Part shown: positions 50,923 to 59,300 of the stretch, in pieces | How the letters are laid out: the number at the start of each line of letters is the position of its first letter | Position numbering within the stretch: the stretch's first letter is position 1 | Assembly: GCA_910586455.1 (NCBI GenBank) | Contig: CAJUHX010000001.1 | Coordinates: 7,501 to 71,500 of the forward strand | Direction: 5' to 3' | DNA: 64,000 nucleotides | Source: an uncultured Muribaculaceae bacterium | GTDB taxonomy: Bacteria > Bacteroidota > Bacteroidia > Bacteroidales > Muribaculaceae | Program-made: the position numbers and the translations under genes | Notes under the pieces: model-generated | Database searches by the model: none | Told to the model about the DNA's origin: nothing | Seen by the model: the letters and a program-made list of their open reading frames with translations, nothing else

Positions 50923-52592
50923 TTATTATCGCTGACTTTGGCCGGTGTGAGCAACATTTTATATCGTTCGGGCGATATCAGTATAGCCACAGCCTCGTCC
51001 ACGTCGTCGTCGTGGCGCAGGGTACGACGCACTATGTCGGACTCGGAGAAGAAACGGTCGCATAGTTCGTAGTCCAGAAGGTCGATTATGTCCTTGCGGT
51101 TATGGTCAAGGTCGTGGTTGAGGTCGTGTTTCAGCAACTGTTCGAGTTCATCGAAGCGCTCGCGCACTTCGTCGGTCATGTAGCCCTCGGTTTCGGCGGC
51201 CTCGCGCAGATACTTGATGCCGGTTTCACAGTAATGGTCATACTGGAATTTTTCGGGGTCTATGAAGGCCTTGAACCGATTGAATATGCTGTCGTTGACC
51301 TCGAAAGAATCCGGAGAGAACGACTCGCCGCTATGCTCGGCCGCATACTTGGTGGCGAAATCGTATGCCCAGAAGTCGCGCACTATATTAAACAGCAGAC
51401 GGTTGGTTTCTTTCTGCTTCACCGTCACGTCGGGTGTAATGCCGCCACCGTCGCGCACGGGGCGTCCGGCGGCAGTATAGTACACGTTTGTGAGCGAATC
51501 GGGTATGCGGGTCACATTGCCCAGACTGTCGCGGTGGCTATAGTCGATGGCCTGAATCAGACGTCCCGAAGGTATATAGTAGCGTGCTACCGTCACCTTG
51601 AGCAGGCCGTCGTATGGCAGCGGTCTGGTGTTCTGCACCAGGCCCTTGCCATAGCTGCGGTTTCCTACTATCACAGCCCTGTCGAGGTCCTGCAGGGCAC
51701 CGGCCACGATTTCAGAGGCCGAGGCTGTGCCGCCGTCAGTAAGCACGGCAATAGGCAGTTCTGTGTCAATAGGCTTGCGGGTTGTCTTGTATGTCTTGTA
51801 ATTGCCCGGCTCCTTGTAGCGGGTGGTCACCACCTCGGTACCCTTGGGCACAAAATTGCCCACGATGCTCACGGCGCTCTCGAGCAGACCACCGCCATTG
51901 CCGCGCAAATCCAGTATCAGAGCCTTCAGGTCGCCCTTGGAGCGCATGTCTATTATGGCATCCTTTAACGCATCGGCGCTGTTGGCGTTGAACGTGGTTA
52001 GGCCAACATATCCAATGCCGTCGCGCAGCATGCCGTAATACGGCAGCGGATCCACTTCAATCTGACGTCTGGTAATCTCAAAATTCAGAATCGAGTCGGT
52101 GACATAAGGTCGGTGTACCTTCACATTCACCTTTGTACCGGCCTGGCCGCGAAGGCGTTTGCTCACCTCGTCAATAGCCGTTTCGTCGGTCACTGTAAGG
52201 TCGTCGACGGCCAGAATTATATCTCCGTGGCGTATGCCTGCATTGCGCGAGGGCGAATCCCAGCGGGGCTGCGAGAACACTATACCCTGCTTGCGCTTCT
52301 GCAGATAGCTGCCCACACCGGCATAGTTGCCTGTGGAGAGCGACAGCAGTTCGTCCTGCATATCGGCCGGATAGTATTCGGTGTATGGGTCAATCTCGCC
52401 CAGCATCGAATTAATGGCCGTAGCCAGCGACTTCTGAGCGTCGATGGTATCCACGTAATTGGAAATCAACTCCTTGTACACCGAGTTGAATATACGCAGA
52501 TTGCGCGATATATCATTTTTGGTATCGTTCTTAGCCGAGGCTGCCGGCGACAACAGCAGGCATAACAGCAGCGAATATATAATTTTTTTCAT
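50919..52592 (-). CDS. S41-family C-terminal processing peptidase (CtpA/Prc-like)
   Basis: Periplasmic serine protease, 557 residues from the ATG at 52592, where a signal peptide begins (KKIIYSLLLCLLLSPAASA); an upstream TTG adds two residues only. A helical segment is followed by a PDZ domain (about 90-170; SPSRNAGIRHGDIILAVDDLTV). The tail-specific protease core follows, with the serine in GGTASASEIVAGAL and the catalytic lysine in SYGKGLVQ. The C-terminal third is Asp/Leu/His-rich helix. Such enzymes trim C-termini of envelope proteins. Co-oriented with mfd, sharing an ATGA overlap. Confidence 0.9.
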   Translation of the reverse strand: MKKIIYSLLLCLLLSPAASAKNDTKNDISRNLRIFNSVYKELISNYVDTIDAQKSLATAINSMLGEIDPYTEYYPADMQDELLSLSTGNYAGVGSYLQKRKQGIVFSQPRWDSPSRNAGIRHGDIILAVDDLTVTDETAIDEVSKRLRGQAGTKVNVKVHRPYVTDSILNFEITRRQIEVDPLPYYGMLRDGIGYVGLTTFNANSADALKDAIIDMRSKGDLKALILDLRGNGGGLLESAVSIVGNFVPKGTEVVTTRYKEPGNYKTYKTTRKPIDTELPIAVLTDGGTASASEIVAGALQDLDRAVIVGNRSYGKGLVQNTRPLPYDGLLKVTVARYYIPSGRLIQAIDYSHRDSLGNVTRIPDSLTNVYYTAAGRPVRDGGGITPDVTVKQKETNRLLFNIVRDFWAYDFATKYAAEHSGESFSPDSFEVNDSIFNRFKAFIDPEKFQYDHYCETGIKYLREAAETEGYMTDEVRERFDELEQLLKHDLNHDLDHNRKDIIDLLDYELCDRFFSESDIVRRTLRHDDDVDEAVAILISPERYKMLLTPAKVSDNK

Positions 52593-52752
52593 TGTCAAGT
52601 GGTTTGAATAGGCGAAGTTACGATAATTTCAACAAACTACCAAACCTTAGAGTTTAATAATATTGAAATGAAGATTGGAGTGTCGGGAGCCAAATATTAA
52701 ACAGGTTAAGAAATGATTATATCAGTCTAATTTGTCAGAACGAGTAAACATT

Positions 52753-53022
52753 TCAAACACTTGCAACCTGAAGAATCGGGGTTCCCAGCACATTCTCGAT
52801 TGAAGAGATTGTATCAATAGTGAAGTTGTGGGTTCCTCTCATCCACTTGCTGATTTCGGACTCCTTCTTGCCGAGCATATTGGCCAGATCTTTTTGTTTA
52901 AGACCTTTTTCTTCCAATATACTGTGAATCCTGTCCACTATCAGGAATGACAGGTTAACACGCCGACGGACTTCGGGCGAAACTTTAGCCCGGCGAGCCT
53001 CTATGATGCTACTTCTTTTCAT
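52753..53022 (-). CDS. XRE-family HTH protein, HigA-like antitoxin candidate
   Basis: 89 residues with a helix-turn-helix of the Cro/CI type (about 37-80: KGLKQKDLANMLGKKESEISKWMRGTHNFTIDTISSIENVLG). A basic N-terminus precedes it (MKRSSIIEARRAKVSPE). It overlaps the end of the upstream gene by 14 bases. The order (putative toxin first, XRE gene second) is that of HigBA loci. Identification as antitoxin is by context. Confidence 0.75.
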   Translation of the reverse strand: MKRSSIIEARRAKVSPEVRRRVNLSFLIVDRIHSILEEKGLKQKDLANMLGKKESEISKWMRGTHNFTIDTISSIENVLGTPILQVASV

Positions 53023-53494
53023 CGCGGGTAAAATTTAGTTTTCCTATAATATTCTTGTCAACAATATAGAGTGTGCCGTTTGACAGCCGGGATGATATGA
53101 ACCGGCTTGTATCGACAAGCATCTCCACATAATCCGACAAAGTTTCACTATCCTGCCATGTCGCGGAGTCTTTGACACCTCCGTTACCGAAAATTAGAAT
53201 CTTGTCTGAAAGCCTGATGCAGTAAAGACGCAGATTGCTTGTTTCAATCGGTATCGCGCTTACACCATCGCCAAATCTGCCTTCGTATCGGAAATATCTT
53301 TCCAACGCACCGCTTTCACCAATCCTGTCAAGCCATGCGATTATGGTGTCTACATCTTCATCATACTCACACCCTTCGGGGTATTTCTCAAAGAACCTTT
53401 CAAGTTCTGAGAGTTCTTCCTCGTTAAGATGAATACTGTAAAAATTTACAGCGTTGTGTTCCTCAATCAGTTCTATGGAATATTTCTGTATCAT
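53009..53494 (-). CDS. Putative HigB/RelE-like toxin partner of the XRE gene
   Basis: 161 residues. The middle has beta strands and an arginine/tyrosine-rich patch (ERYFRYEGRFGDGVSAIPIETSNLRLYCIRLSDKILIFGNGG) that fits the RelE/HigB fold. The first third (acidic) is an extension and the last is DNA/RNA-binding-like. The family is a common Bacteroides pair with an XRE gene, but toxicity is unproven. Transcription is from a full promoter just upstream. Confidence 0.6.
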   Translation of the reverse strand: MIQKYSIELIEEHNAVNFYSIHLNEEELSELERFFEKYPEGCEYDEDVDTIIAWLDRIGESGALERYFRYEGRFGDGVSAIPIETSNLRLYCIRLSDKILIFGNGGVKDSATWQDSETLSDYVEMLVDTSRFISSRLSNGTLYIVDKNIIGKLNFTRDEKK

Positions 53495-53517
53495 ACTTAA
53501 CTTATAGATTAACTACG

Positions 53518-53549
53518 CAAAGTTAGTGACTCTTTTCCAATACAACAAA
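53518..53549 (-). promoter_or_regulatory. Promoter of the toxin/antitoxin-like pair
   Basis: On the minus strand TAACTTTG (53518-53525) and TTTG (53546-53549) are 20 bases apart, a full match. The start codon at 53494 is 23 bases beyond. Confidence 0.75.
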
Positions 53550-53622
53550 TAAATTCACCTTAAAGTTAAGTTGCAAGGACATTTTAAACAGCTTCTTATT
53601 CATTGGAGCGCCAGGAGCGGGC

Positions 53623-54513
53623 TTAGAGCATTTTCATTATACGGGCATTCGCACGGTCAATCGTGGCAGTGTCGATGTCGGCCAGATATATGCGCGTTGT
53701 AGCCTCGGAGCCGTGGCCCATACCCTCCGAAATTATGCTCACCGGTATACCGTTGGAGTGGGCTATGCTTGCCCAACTGTGGCGGGCCACATACAGAGTA
53801 AGCGGAATGCTTATCCCGGCCATCGAGCCTACTCGCTTGAGGTTGTAGTTGATGTTGTAGCTCAGGTTGCGGTAGTAGTTGCGTTCGTTGCTTTTGTGAA
53901 TGTGGAGTATAGGCAGCAGATAGTGGGTTGGATTCACAGGATATTTATTGAGTATCTGCTGCATCTCTCCGGTCCAGCCAATGGTGAGCAACTGGCCTGT
54001 TTTGCGGCGCCGGTACACAATCTGACCATAGCGCAGGTCGGACTTCCGCAGGAAAGCCATGTCGATAAAACTCATGCCTCTCAGATAAAAACTGAGCATG
54101 AATATGTCGCGGGCAAAATCAAGCGAAGGATAGGAGGTGAGGTCGAGAGTCTTTATACGCCGCATGGCGCTGAGGGTCAGTGCCCGCTTTAGGGTACGGT
54201 CCACACCTGTGTAAACGTGGCGGAAGGGACGGCGGTTGTCGGTATATTCAAGGTCCACGCCACGGTTATATACAGCCCGCAATATACGCATGTAGAACGA
54301 TGTGGTGTTTGGAATGAGGCCGCGGTTTCTCATCCATGCTTCGTATGATTCGACAAGCTCTGAATCAATGGCAATGAAGTTGATGTCAAGGTTATTACGG
54401 AATTTCTTGAAACTGTTTAGAGTCGAACGATAGGTTTCTGCAGTGCGGTATTTGCCGTTGTTCTTGAAGCCGGCGATAAGCCTCTCCATAAACACGAAAA
54501 GAGTGTCATTCAT
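53623..54513 (-). CDS. Tyrosine-type site-specific recombinase/DNA invertase
   Basis: 296 residues. The N-terminal SAM-like core-binding domain spans 1-110. The catalytic domain has Arg in YLRGMSFIDMAFLRKSD (about 145), the RH pair in LYVARHSWASIAH, His in GHGSEATTRIYL and the Tyr in that last motif (about 278). This is the Bacteroidetes phage_int_SAM_5-type integrase size and plan, the same class as invertases that flip promoters. No inverted-repeat pair with a promoter was seen nearby, so it appears orphaned. It may act elsewhere on the genome. Confidence 0.85.
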   Translation of the reverse strand: MNDTLFVFMERLIAGFKNNGKYRTAETYRSTLNSFKKFRNNLDINFIAIDSELVESYEAWMRNRGLIPNTTSFYMRILRAVYNRGVDLEYTDNRRPFRHVYTGVDRTLKRALTLSAMRRIKTLDLTSYPSLDFARDIFMLSFYLRGMSFIDMAFLRKSDLRYGQIVYRRRKTGQLLTIGWTGEMQQILNKYPVNPTHYLLPILHIHKSNERNYYRNLSYNINYNLKRVGSMAGISIPLTLYVARHSWASIAHSNGIPVSIISEGMGHGSEATTRIYLADIDTATIDRANARIMKML

Positions 54514-54543
54514 TTTTTTGCCGCTAATTTACGACAAATAAGA

Positions 54544-54566
54544 GCGACGGCCAAAAAGGCCGCCGC
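54544..54566 (-). terminator. Hairpin after galM
   Basis: GCGACGGCC (54544-54552) pairs with GGCCGCCGC (54558-54566) with one mismatch over a five-base loop, 12 bases beyond the galM stop on the minus strand. It is followed by TCTTATTTG, a weak T tract. Probably ends the galK-galM transcript and shields the recombinase gene. Confidence 0.55.
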
Positions 54567-54577
54567 TGCAAAAGAGT

Positions 54578-55606
54578 TTATGAGAATCTGAATTCAATCG
54601 TACGCCGGTAGGTTTCGCCGGGATTCAGCCGTGGCGAGGAAAAATCGCCGCGGTTTGGAGCGTCGGGGCAATTCTGGCATTCAATTGCCACGGCGCAGTA
54701 GTCGTGATATGTCACACCGTCTTTACCTGCGGGGCATCCTTCGAGCCAGTTGCCGGTATATACCTGCACGGCAGGCTGGTCGGTGCTTACGGTAAGGCTG
54801 CGTCCGCTTTCGGGGTCGGTGAGTTCGGCTGCCACGGCCATATTGCCGTCGGCACCGTCGATAAGCCAGCAGTTGTCATAGCCCTTGCCATAGACCAGCG
54901 CAGGAAAATCGACCTTGATGTCGCGGCCTATAGGCTTGGCGACAGTGAAGTCCATGGGTGTTCCGGCCACAGGCTGCGGAGCCGAGGGCAGAGGTATGAG
55001 GGTGTCGTCGGTAGGTAGCCAGTGCGAGGCGTTCAGGCGCAGCTGATGATTCAGCACCGAGGGCTTTTCATGTCCGCCAAGATTGAAATAGGCGTGGTTG
55101 GTGAGGTTTATCACGGTGGGACGGCCTTCGACGGTGGCCCACATTTCGAGTCGGAGGGTACAGTCATCGGTCCAGATGTAGCGGGCATAGGCATTTAGTT
55201 TGCCGGGATAGCCCTCTTCGCCGTCGGCCGAGGTATAATGGAATGTCACCGAGTTGTCGAACACGTCCTCAACCTGCCATATACGGTTCTGGAAGCCGGT
55301 GGGGCCGCCGTGAAGCGCGTTCGGACCGTTGTTTATAGCCAGCGAATAGGCGTTGCCGTCGAGTTCGAAGCGGCCCTTGGCTATGCGGTTGGCATAGCGG
55401 CCCGGAATCTTGCCGGCGCAGGGGCCGTCGGCGAGGTAATCGTCGGGATTGGCGTAGCCTATCACCACATCGGCCATACAGCCCTTTGCGTCAGGCACAA
55501 CAATACTCACAATACCGGCACCGAGGCTGCTGAGCACCACCTTGGCGCCAATAGTGTTGGTGATGGTCAGCAGTGTTATTTCGCCGTGTCTGTTCTGTGT
55601 AAGCAT
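54578..55606 (-). CDS. galM: Galactose mutarotase (aldose 1-epimerase)
   Basis: Interconverts alpha and beta galactose so that galactokinase gets its alpha substrate. 342 residues from the ATG at 55606 (MLTQNRHGEITLLTITN); a GTG at 55630 is possible but would overlap galK. Family motifs are GRYANRIAKGRFELDG, NALHGGPTGFQNRIW (His), TNHAYFNLGG (catalytic His) and AVAIECQNCPDAPN (the late glutamate). It lies seven bases after galK and ends in a hairpin. Confidence 0.94.
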   Translation of the reverse strand: MLTQNRHGEITLLTITNTIGAKVVLSSLGAGIVSIVVPDAKGCMADVVIGYANPDDYLADGPCAGKIPGRYANRIAKGRFELDGNAYSLAINNGPNALHGGPTGFQNRIWQVEDVFDNSVTFHYTSADGEEGYPGKLNAYARYIWTDDCTLRLEMWATVEGRPTVINLTNHAYFNLGGHEKPSVLNHQLRLNASHWLPTDDTLIPLPSAPQPVAGTPMDFTVAKPIGRDIKVDFPALVYGKGYDNCWLIDGADGNMAVAAELTDPESGRSLTVSTDQPAVQVYTGNWLEGCPAGKDGVTYHDYCAVAIECQNCPDAPNRGDFSSPRLNPGETYRRTIEFRFS

Positions 55607-55613
55607 ACTGTTA

Positions 55614-56750
55614 TTACAGACGGCGGGCACCGTCGCTTATTATTACTTCGTAGATTTTGGGTTCGTGGCCATACTTTTCGTTGAAGCGGGCGCGGGCCTC
55701 GGAGGTGAATTTTTCGAGCAGCTCGTTCTTCACCAGATTGATGGTGCAGCCGCCGAAACCGCCGCCCATGATACGCGAGCCGGTAACGCCGCATTCCTTG
55801 GCCAAATCGTTGAGGTAGTCGAGTTCCTCGCAGCTTACCTCGTAGTCTTTCGACAGGCCGCGGTGGGTTTCGTACATGCAGCGGCCTACTGTTTCGTAGT
55901 CGCCGGCATTGAGGGCATCGCATACATCGAGCACACGCTGTTTTTCCTCGATTACATATTTAGCACGGAAATAGTCTTCGGCTGTGATGTCGCCCTTGGC
56001 AGCTTCGAGCATTTCCATAGTGGCGTCGCGGAGAGTTTCCACACCCAGGCGCCTGGCCACACGTTCACACGACTGGCGGCGCTTGTTGTATGGCGAGTCG
56101 GCGAGCTCGTGCTTAACCACAGAGTCGACCAGTACCAGAGTGTATCCCTGAGGGTTGAAGGGAAAGTACTCGAATTCGCCGCTGCGGCAGTCGAGGCGCA
56201 TGAGGTTGCCCTGCTTGCCGAATACACTCGCAAACTGGTCCATGATACCGCAATTCACACCGCAGTAGTTGTGCTCGGTACTCTGGCCGATGCGGGCGAG
56301 TTCGAATTTCTCGATGGTGTTGCCGTTGAACATATCGTTCATGGCGAATGCAAAGCACGATTCGAGAGCTGCCGACGAGCTCAGACCGGCACCCAGAGGT
56401 ACGTTGCCGGCGAATACGGCGTCGAAACCTCCAACCTTGCCGCCACGCTTGATAATCTCGCGGCATACGCCGAAGATGTAGCGGGCCCACGATTGCTCGG
56501 GAGCATCAGCTTCGTTGAGGCCGAACTCTGCGTAGTCGTTGATATCGACTGAGAACACACGCACCTTGTCGCTGCCGTTGGCACGGATTTCGGCCATGAT
56601 TACTTTGTCGATTGCGCCGGGGAACACAAAGCCGCCGTTGTAGTCGGTATGTTCGCCGATAAGATTGATACGACCTGCCGAGGCATAGAAAGTGCCTTCG
56701 CCACCTAAGCGTTCGGTGAATATGTTGCTGATTTTTTCTTTAAGTTCCAT
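55614..56750 (-). CDS. galK: Galactokinase
   Basis: Phosphorylates alpha-D-galactose to galactose 1-phosphate (Leloir pathway). 378 residues from the ATG at 56750. The GHMP family is clear: GRINLIGEHTDYNGGFVFP (galactose-binding signature), PLGAGLSSSAALESCFAFAM (ATP glycine/serine loop) and GGGFGGCTINLV near the C-terminus. A frame from 56840 has no conserved residues ahead of this start. A -7 promoter element lies at 56795. First gene of the galK-galM pair. Confidence 0.95.
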   Translation of the reverse strand: MELKEKISNIFTERLGGEGTFYASAGRINLIGEHTDYNGGFVFPGAIDKVIMAEIRANGSDKVRVFSVDINDYAEFGLNEADAPEQSWARYIFGVCREIIKRGGKVGGFDAVFAGNVPLGAGLSSSAALESCFAFAMNDMFNGNTIEKFELARIGQSTEHNYCGVNCGIMDQFASVFGKQGNLMRLDCRSGEFEYFPFNPQGYTLVLVDSVVKHELADSPYNKRRQSCERVARRLGVETLRDATMEMLEAAKGDITAEDYFRAKYVIEEKQRVLDVCDALNAGDYETVGRCMYETHRGLSKDYEVSCEELDYLNDLAKECGVTGSRIMGGGFGGCTINLVKNELLEKFTSEARARFNEKYGHEPKIYEVIISDGARRL

Positions 56751-56794
56751 GATTAACGGATTCAAAGGTATTAGTTTGTAATAAGCTGTGGATG

Positions 56795-56802
56795 CAAAGT
56801 TA
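56795..56802 (-). promoter_or_regulatory. -7 promoter element for galK-galM
   Basis: TAACTTTG on the minus strand, 44 bases before the galK start codon. No TTTG at the matching -33 place is seen, so the promoter may need an activator. Confidence 0.5.
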
Positions 56803-56951
56803 ATATTTTTCTCTGCATCCACCGGATAATTTTGTGCCAAAAAGAGTAAAATAGAGTTATTTTGGAGCTATCGGGCCATCCGAACGCTGCGGGCAAAGTT
56901 CTTATGCGACGAAAAAGAGGTCCGCTAAGTTATAAACTGAAAAAAATTTCG

Positions 56952-56959
56952 TAATTTTG
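56952..56959 (+). promoter_or_regulatory. -7 promoter element for the GYF-CD225 gene
   Basis: TAATTTTG, 26 bases before the ATG at 56986. The 235-base gap from galK holds the two divergent promoters and nothing else recognised. Confidence 0.55.
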
Positions 56960-56985
56960 CGGTATAAACGCATGCGTATCAAATA

Positions 56986-57519
56986 ATGAAATACTGGATA
57001 TATCGCGACGGACTGCAGCGCGGGCCGTTCACTATCGAAGAACTTGCAAACATGAACCTCACGCCGGATACTCCGGTATGGTATGAAGGCCTCGACAACT
57101 GGATTACAGCCGCCGAGTCGCCCGGACTGGCCCCGTTCCTGACCACACGCAACGACGGAGCCGATAACCGTCCGGTAGACGTGGAATATACCGAGGCCGA
57201 CAACTCCGCAGGAACAGCTTTCAGCAGCAACCAGTTCCGGCAACAGCAGGCACAAGAACCTCTCCGCAGCCGTGCCGACGAACAGTCACGGCCACAGAAC
57301 GAATGTCCGCCCACATATCTGGCATGGTCGATTATAGCCACCATCTGCTGCTGTCTGCCGCTGGGCATAGCCGCCATAATATACTCAGGCAAGGTGAAAC
57401 CCTGCTGGCAACAAGGCGATGAACGCGGCGCACACAAAGCATCCGAAACCGCCCAGCTGCTGATTATCTTATCAGTAACCATCTCACTGCTGTTGTCCCC
57501 GCTCGCCATTCTTTTCTAA
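56986..57519 (+). CDS. GYF_2 (DUF4339) plus CD225/dispanin-like membrane protein
   Basis: 177 residues. N-terminal GYF_2 domain (1-52): MKYWIYRDGLQRGPFTIEELANM, then PDTPVWYEGLDNWITAAE. GYF-type domains bind proline-rich peptides. A polar linker (55-105) leads to a CD225/dispanin-like pair of helices (about 106-177), with a CCCLPLGIAAIIYSGKV loop whose cysteines and basic residues are typical. It lies one base ahead of the DUF2752 gene. Functional role unknown; a membrane-bound scaffold is a guess. Confidence 0.75.
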   Translation: MKYWIYRDGLQRGPFTIEELANMNLTPDTPVWYEGLDNWITAAESPGLAPFLTTRNDGADNRPVDVEYTEADNSAGTAFSSNQFRQQQAQEPLRSRADEQSRPQNECPPTYLAWSIIATICCCLPLGIAAIIYSGKVKPCWQQGDERGAHKASETAQLLIILSVTISLLLSPLAILF

Positions 57520-57520
57520 T

Positions 57521-57895
57521 ATGAGATTGCCATACGGCAAAAAAATAATACTGATGGTCATCTGCCTTGTGGCGGTGGCCATTATGCTATTTTATGGCCT
57601 TAATGATCCGGCCACCACACCCTCTCCCAAATGCCTGCTGAAGACTGTCACCGGCTACGACTGCCCGGGCTGCGGCGCCCAGCGAGCCCTGCATGCGTTG
57701 CTGCACGGTCGCATAGCCGATGCGTGGCACTTTAATCCTGCCCTGTTTTTCCTTGTTCCACTTGCTGTGGCATACTCAGCCCATGAATTGTGCGGTTACC
57801 GCAACCAACGTATGGAGGCCATCCTTTATCATCGCATTACCCTCTACACCCTCGTAGCCGCCCTGCTTCTATGGTGGTTCGTCCGCAACATATAG
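57521..57895 (+). CDS. DUF2752 family small membrane protein
   Basis: 124 residues with three membrane segments. The DUF2752 signature is present: CLLKTVTGYDCPGCGAQRALHALLHGRIADAWHFNPALF, that is C-x-(G)-x-CPGCG-x-R(A) and an LL-x-G-x8-NP block. It may bind a metal through the CPGCG cysteines. One base from the GYF-CD225 gene, a pairing that suggests joint function. Not characterised. Confidence 0.8.
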   Translation: MRLPYGKKIILMVICLVAVAIMLFYGLNDPATTPSPKCLLKTVTGYDCPGCGAQRALHALLHGRIADAWHFNPALFFLVPLAVAYSAHELCGYRNQRMEAILYHRITLYTLVAALLLWWFVRNI

Positions 57896-58066
57896 CCCCC
57901 TCCGGAGTGAGATTGTAACAATATGATACGGCGTTTGTAACATTTGTGTAACAGCAGTAGTCATTTTTAAATAGCTATGGCATAGCTATATACGGCTGCG
58001 AAATAAAATTATTTGCCGTTTTAACACACATTAACTTTAAAATACTTGCATTTGTCAAAAACGCCG

Positions 58067-58074
58067 TAAATTTG
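58067..58074 (+). promoter_or_regulatory. -7 promoter element for the sigma factor gene
   Basis: TAAATTTG, 60 bases before the ATG at 58135. A TTTG at 58051 is too close (12 bases) to be the matching -33 box. The preceding 57896-58066 stretch is AT-rich and holds no gene. Confidence 0.45.
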
Positions 58075-58134
58075 CATCGTAATCGTTAAGCAAAACGATA
58101 TGAATTTATTGTTGAATCACTAATTTTCACAATT

Positions 58135-58638
58135 ATGGGAACTGCTAAATTTCAATCCAATCTGATGAGCCTCCAGGCCAACATGCTTAACTTTGCCTAC
58201 ATGCTTACTTCGAACCGCGACGACGCTTACGACCTCCTCCAGGACACTACCCTGAAAGCCCTCGACAATGAGGACAAGTTTACCGAAGGCACCAACTTCA
58301 AGGGCTGGGTCTTCACCATAATGCGCAACATATTTATCAACAACTACCGCCGCGGCGCACGCCAGGCCACTGTTGTCGACACCACCGAAAACCTATACCT
58401 GCTCAACATTGCGCAGGATTCGGGCATGGAAACTCCCGAAGGCTCGTACAGCGTCAGCGAGATTTCCGACTCCATCAGCGACCTGCCCGAGGAATTCCGC
58501 ATCCCCTTCTCGATGCACGTGGCAGGTTACAAATATAACGAAATCGCCGAGCACATGCAGCTGCCTCTGGGCACTGTCAAGAGCCGCATATTCTTCGCCC
58601 GCAAAAAGCTCCAGCAGCGTTTCTCCGACTACCGCTGA
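58135..58638 (+). CDS. ECF-type RNA polymerase sigma factor
   Basis: 167 residues with the two conserved sigma-70 domains. Region 2 has MLTSNRDDAYDLLQDTTLKALDNEDKF and GTNFKGWVFTIMRNIFINNYRR. Region 4 has LPEEFRIPFSMHVAGYKYNEIAEHMQLPLGTVKSRIFFARKKLQQ (the DNA-recognition helix is GTVKSRIF). No anti-sigma gene is adjacent; the next gene is an unrelated lipoprotein with its own promoter. It is likely a general or envelope-stress ECF. Ends with a terminator at 58681. Confidence 0.92.
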   Translation: MGTAKFQSNLMSLQANMLNFAYMLTSNRDDAYDLLQDTTLKALDNEDKFTEGTNFKGWVFTIMRNIFINNYRRGARQATVVDTTENLYLLNIAQDSGMETPEGSYSVSEISDSISDLPEEFRIPFSMHVAGYKYNEIAEHMQLPLGTVKSRIFFARKKLQQRFSDYR

Positions 58639-58680
58639 TACATCTCTGACCTTATTGTTGCTTTACATAACAGCTCCCAT

Positions 58681-58708
58681 AGCCGTACCCGACCGGGTGC
58701 GGCTTTTT
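58681..58708 (+). terminator. Rho-independent terminator after the sigma factor gene
   Basis: AGCCG-T-ACCC pairs with GGGT-G-CGGCT around a short loop (58681-58704), followed by a T run. A strong intrinsic terminator. Confidence 0.85.
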
Positions 58709-58710
58709 AA

Positions 58711-58742
58711 TTTGTACATTACGTGTATTTTCGCTAATTTTG
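58711..58742 (+). promoter_or_regulatory. Promoter of the lipoprotein gene
   Basis: TTTG (58711-58714) and TAATTTTG (58735-58742) are 20 bases apart, a full match. The start codon at 58764 is 21 bases on. Confidence 0.75.
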
Positions 58743-58763
58743 CAGTACTAAATTTCACTGACA

Positions 58764-59300
58764 ATGAAAAACTTACTTTATTACGCCTTTGCTTTATTGA
58801 TTCTGTCGTTGTGCGCCTGTTCCGGTAAGGACAAACCGGTGGCAACTGACGACGTCGCCACGCATTTCGACATAACTTTTGTCAATACCTACAACGATTA
58901 CAATGTGGCCCGCGCCGATTCGGCTTTTGCCGAGCTGAACACACTTGGAGCCTCCAATCAGGCTTATCTGGCTCTGTTCTATGCTCAGTCAAGCGACAAG
59001 AGTTTTGAAAATTCGCAGCGCTATATGGAGAATGCCATAAAGGCCTATAAGGCCGCTATGGCGGCCGATACTGCCGCAGTAAACAATGCGTTCGCTAATT
59101 TTGGCAAAGAATACCGCCTGAGCGTAGCTGATATACATGCTTCTTTCGCGCGTAACGAGGATATGCTTAACGGCGTGGAGTTGCCTGATTCATATACCGT
59201 CGCCACAGAAACCGAAGATGTTGTCGGAGGCACCGACTCTCTTGCGGCCGAAGTGCCGGAGCAGACTCTGGAGGAGGCGTTAGAGGCTGTCGGGCATTGA
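58764..59300 (+). CDS. Small lipoprotein of unknown function
   Basis: 178 residues. Lipoprotein signal with lipobox LCAC (cysteine at residue 19). The mature part is alanine-rich and helical (residues 55-120: NVARADSAFAELNTLGASNQAYLALFY, then RYMENAIKAYKAAMAADTAAVNNAFANF), loosely like TPR or helical-bundle lipoproteins. The end is acidic. Not recognised as a named family. Convergent with the shortened tatD gene, overlapping it by about 20 bases. Confidence 0.7.
   Translation: MKNLLYYAFALLILSLCACSGKDKPVATDDVATHFDITFVNTYNDYNVARADSAFAELNTLGASNQAYLALFYAQSSDKSFENSQRYMENAIKAYKAAMAADTAAVNNAFANFGKEYRLSVADIHASFARNEDMLNGVELPDSYTVATETEDVVGGTDSLAAEVPEQTLEEALEAVGH

Noticed and set aside
53495..53622. 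Insertion sequence between the toxin-like gene and the recombinase
   Set aside because: No terminal inverted repeats or transposase coding sequence are seen in these 128 bases.
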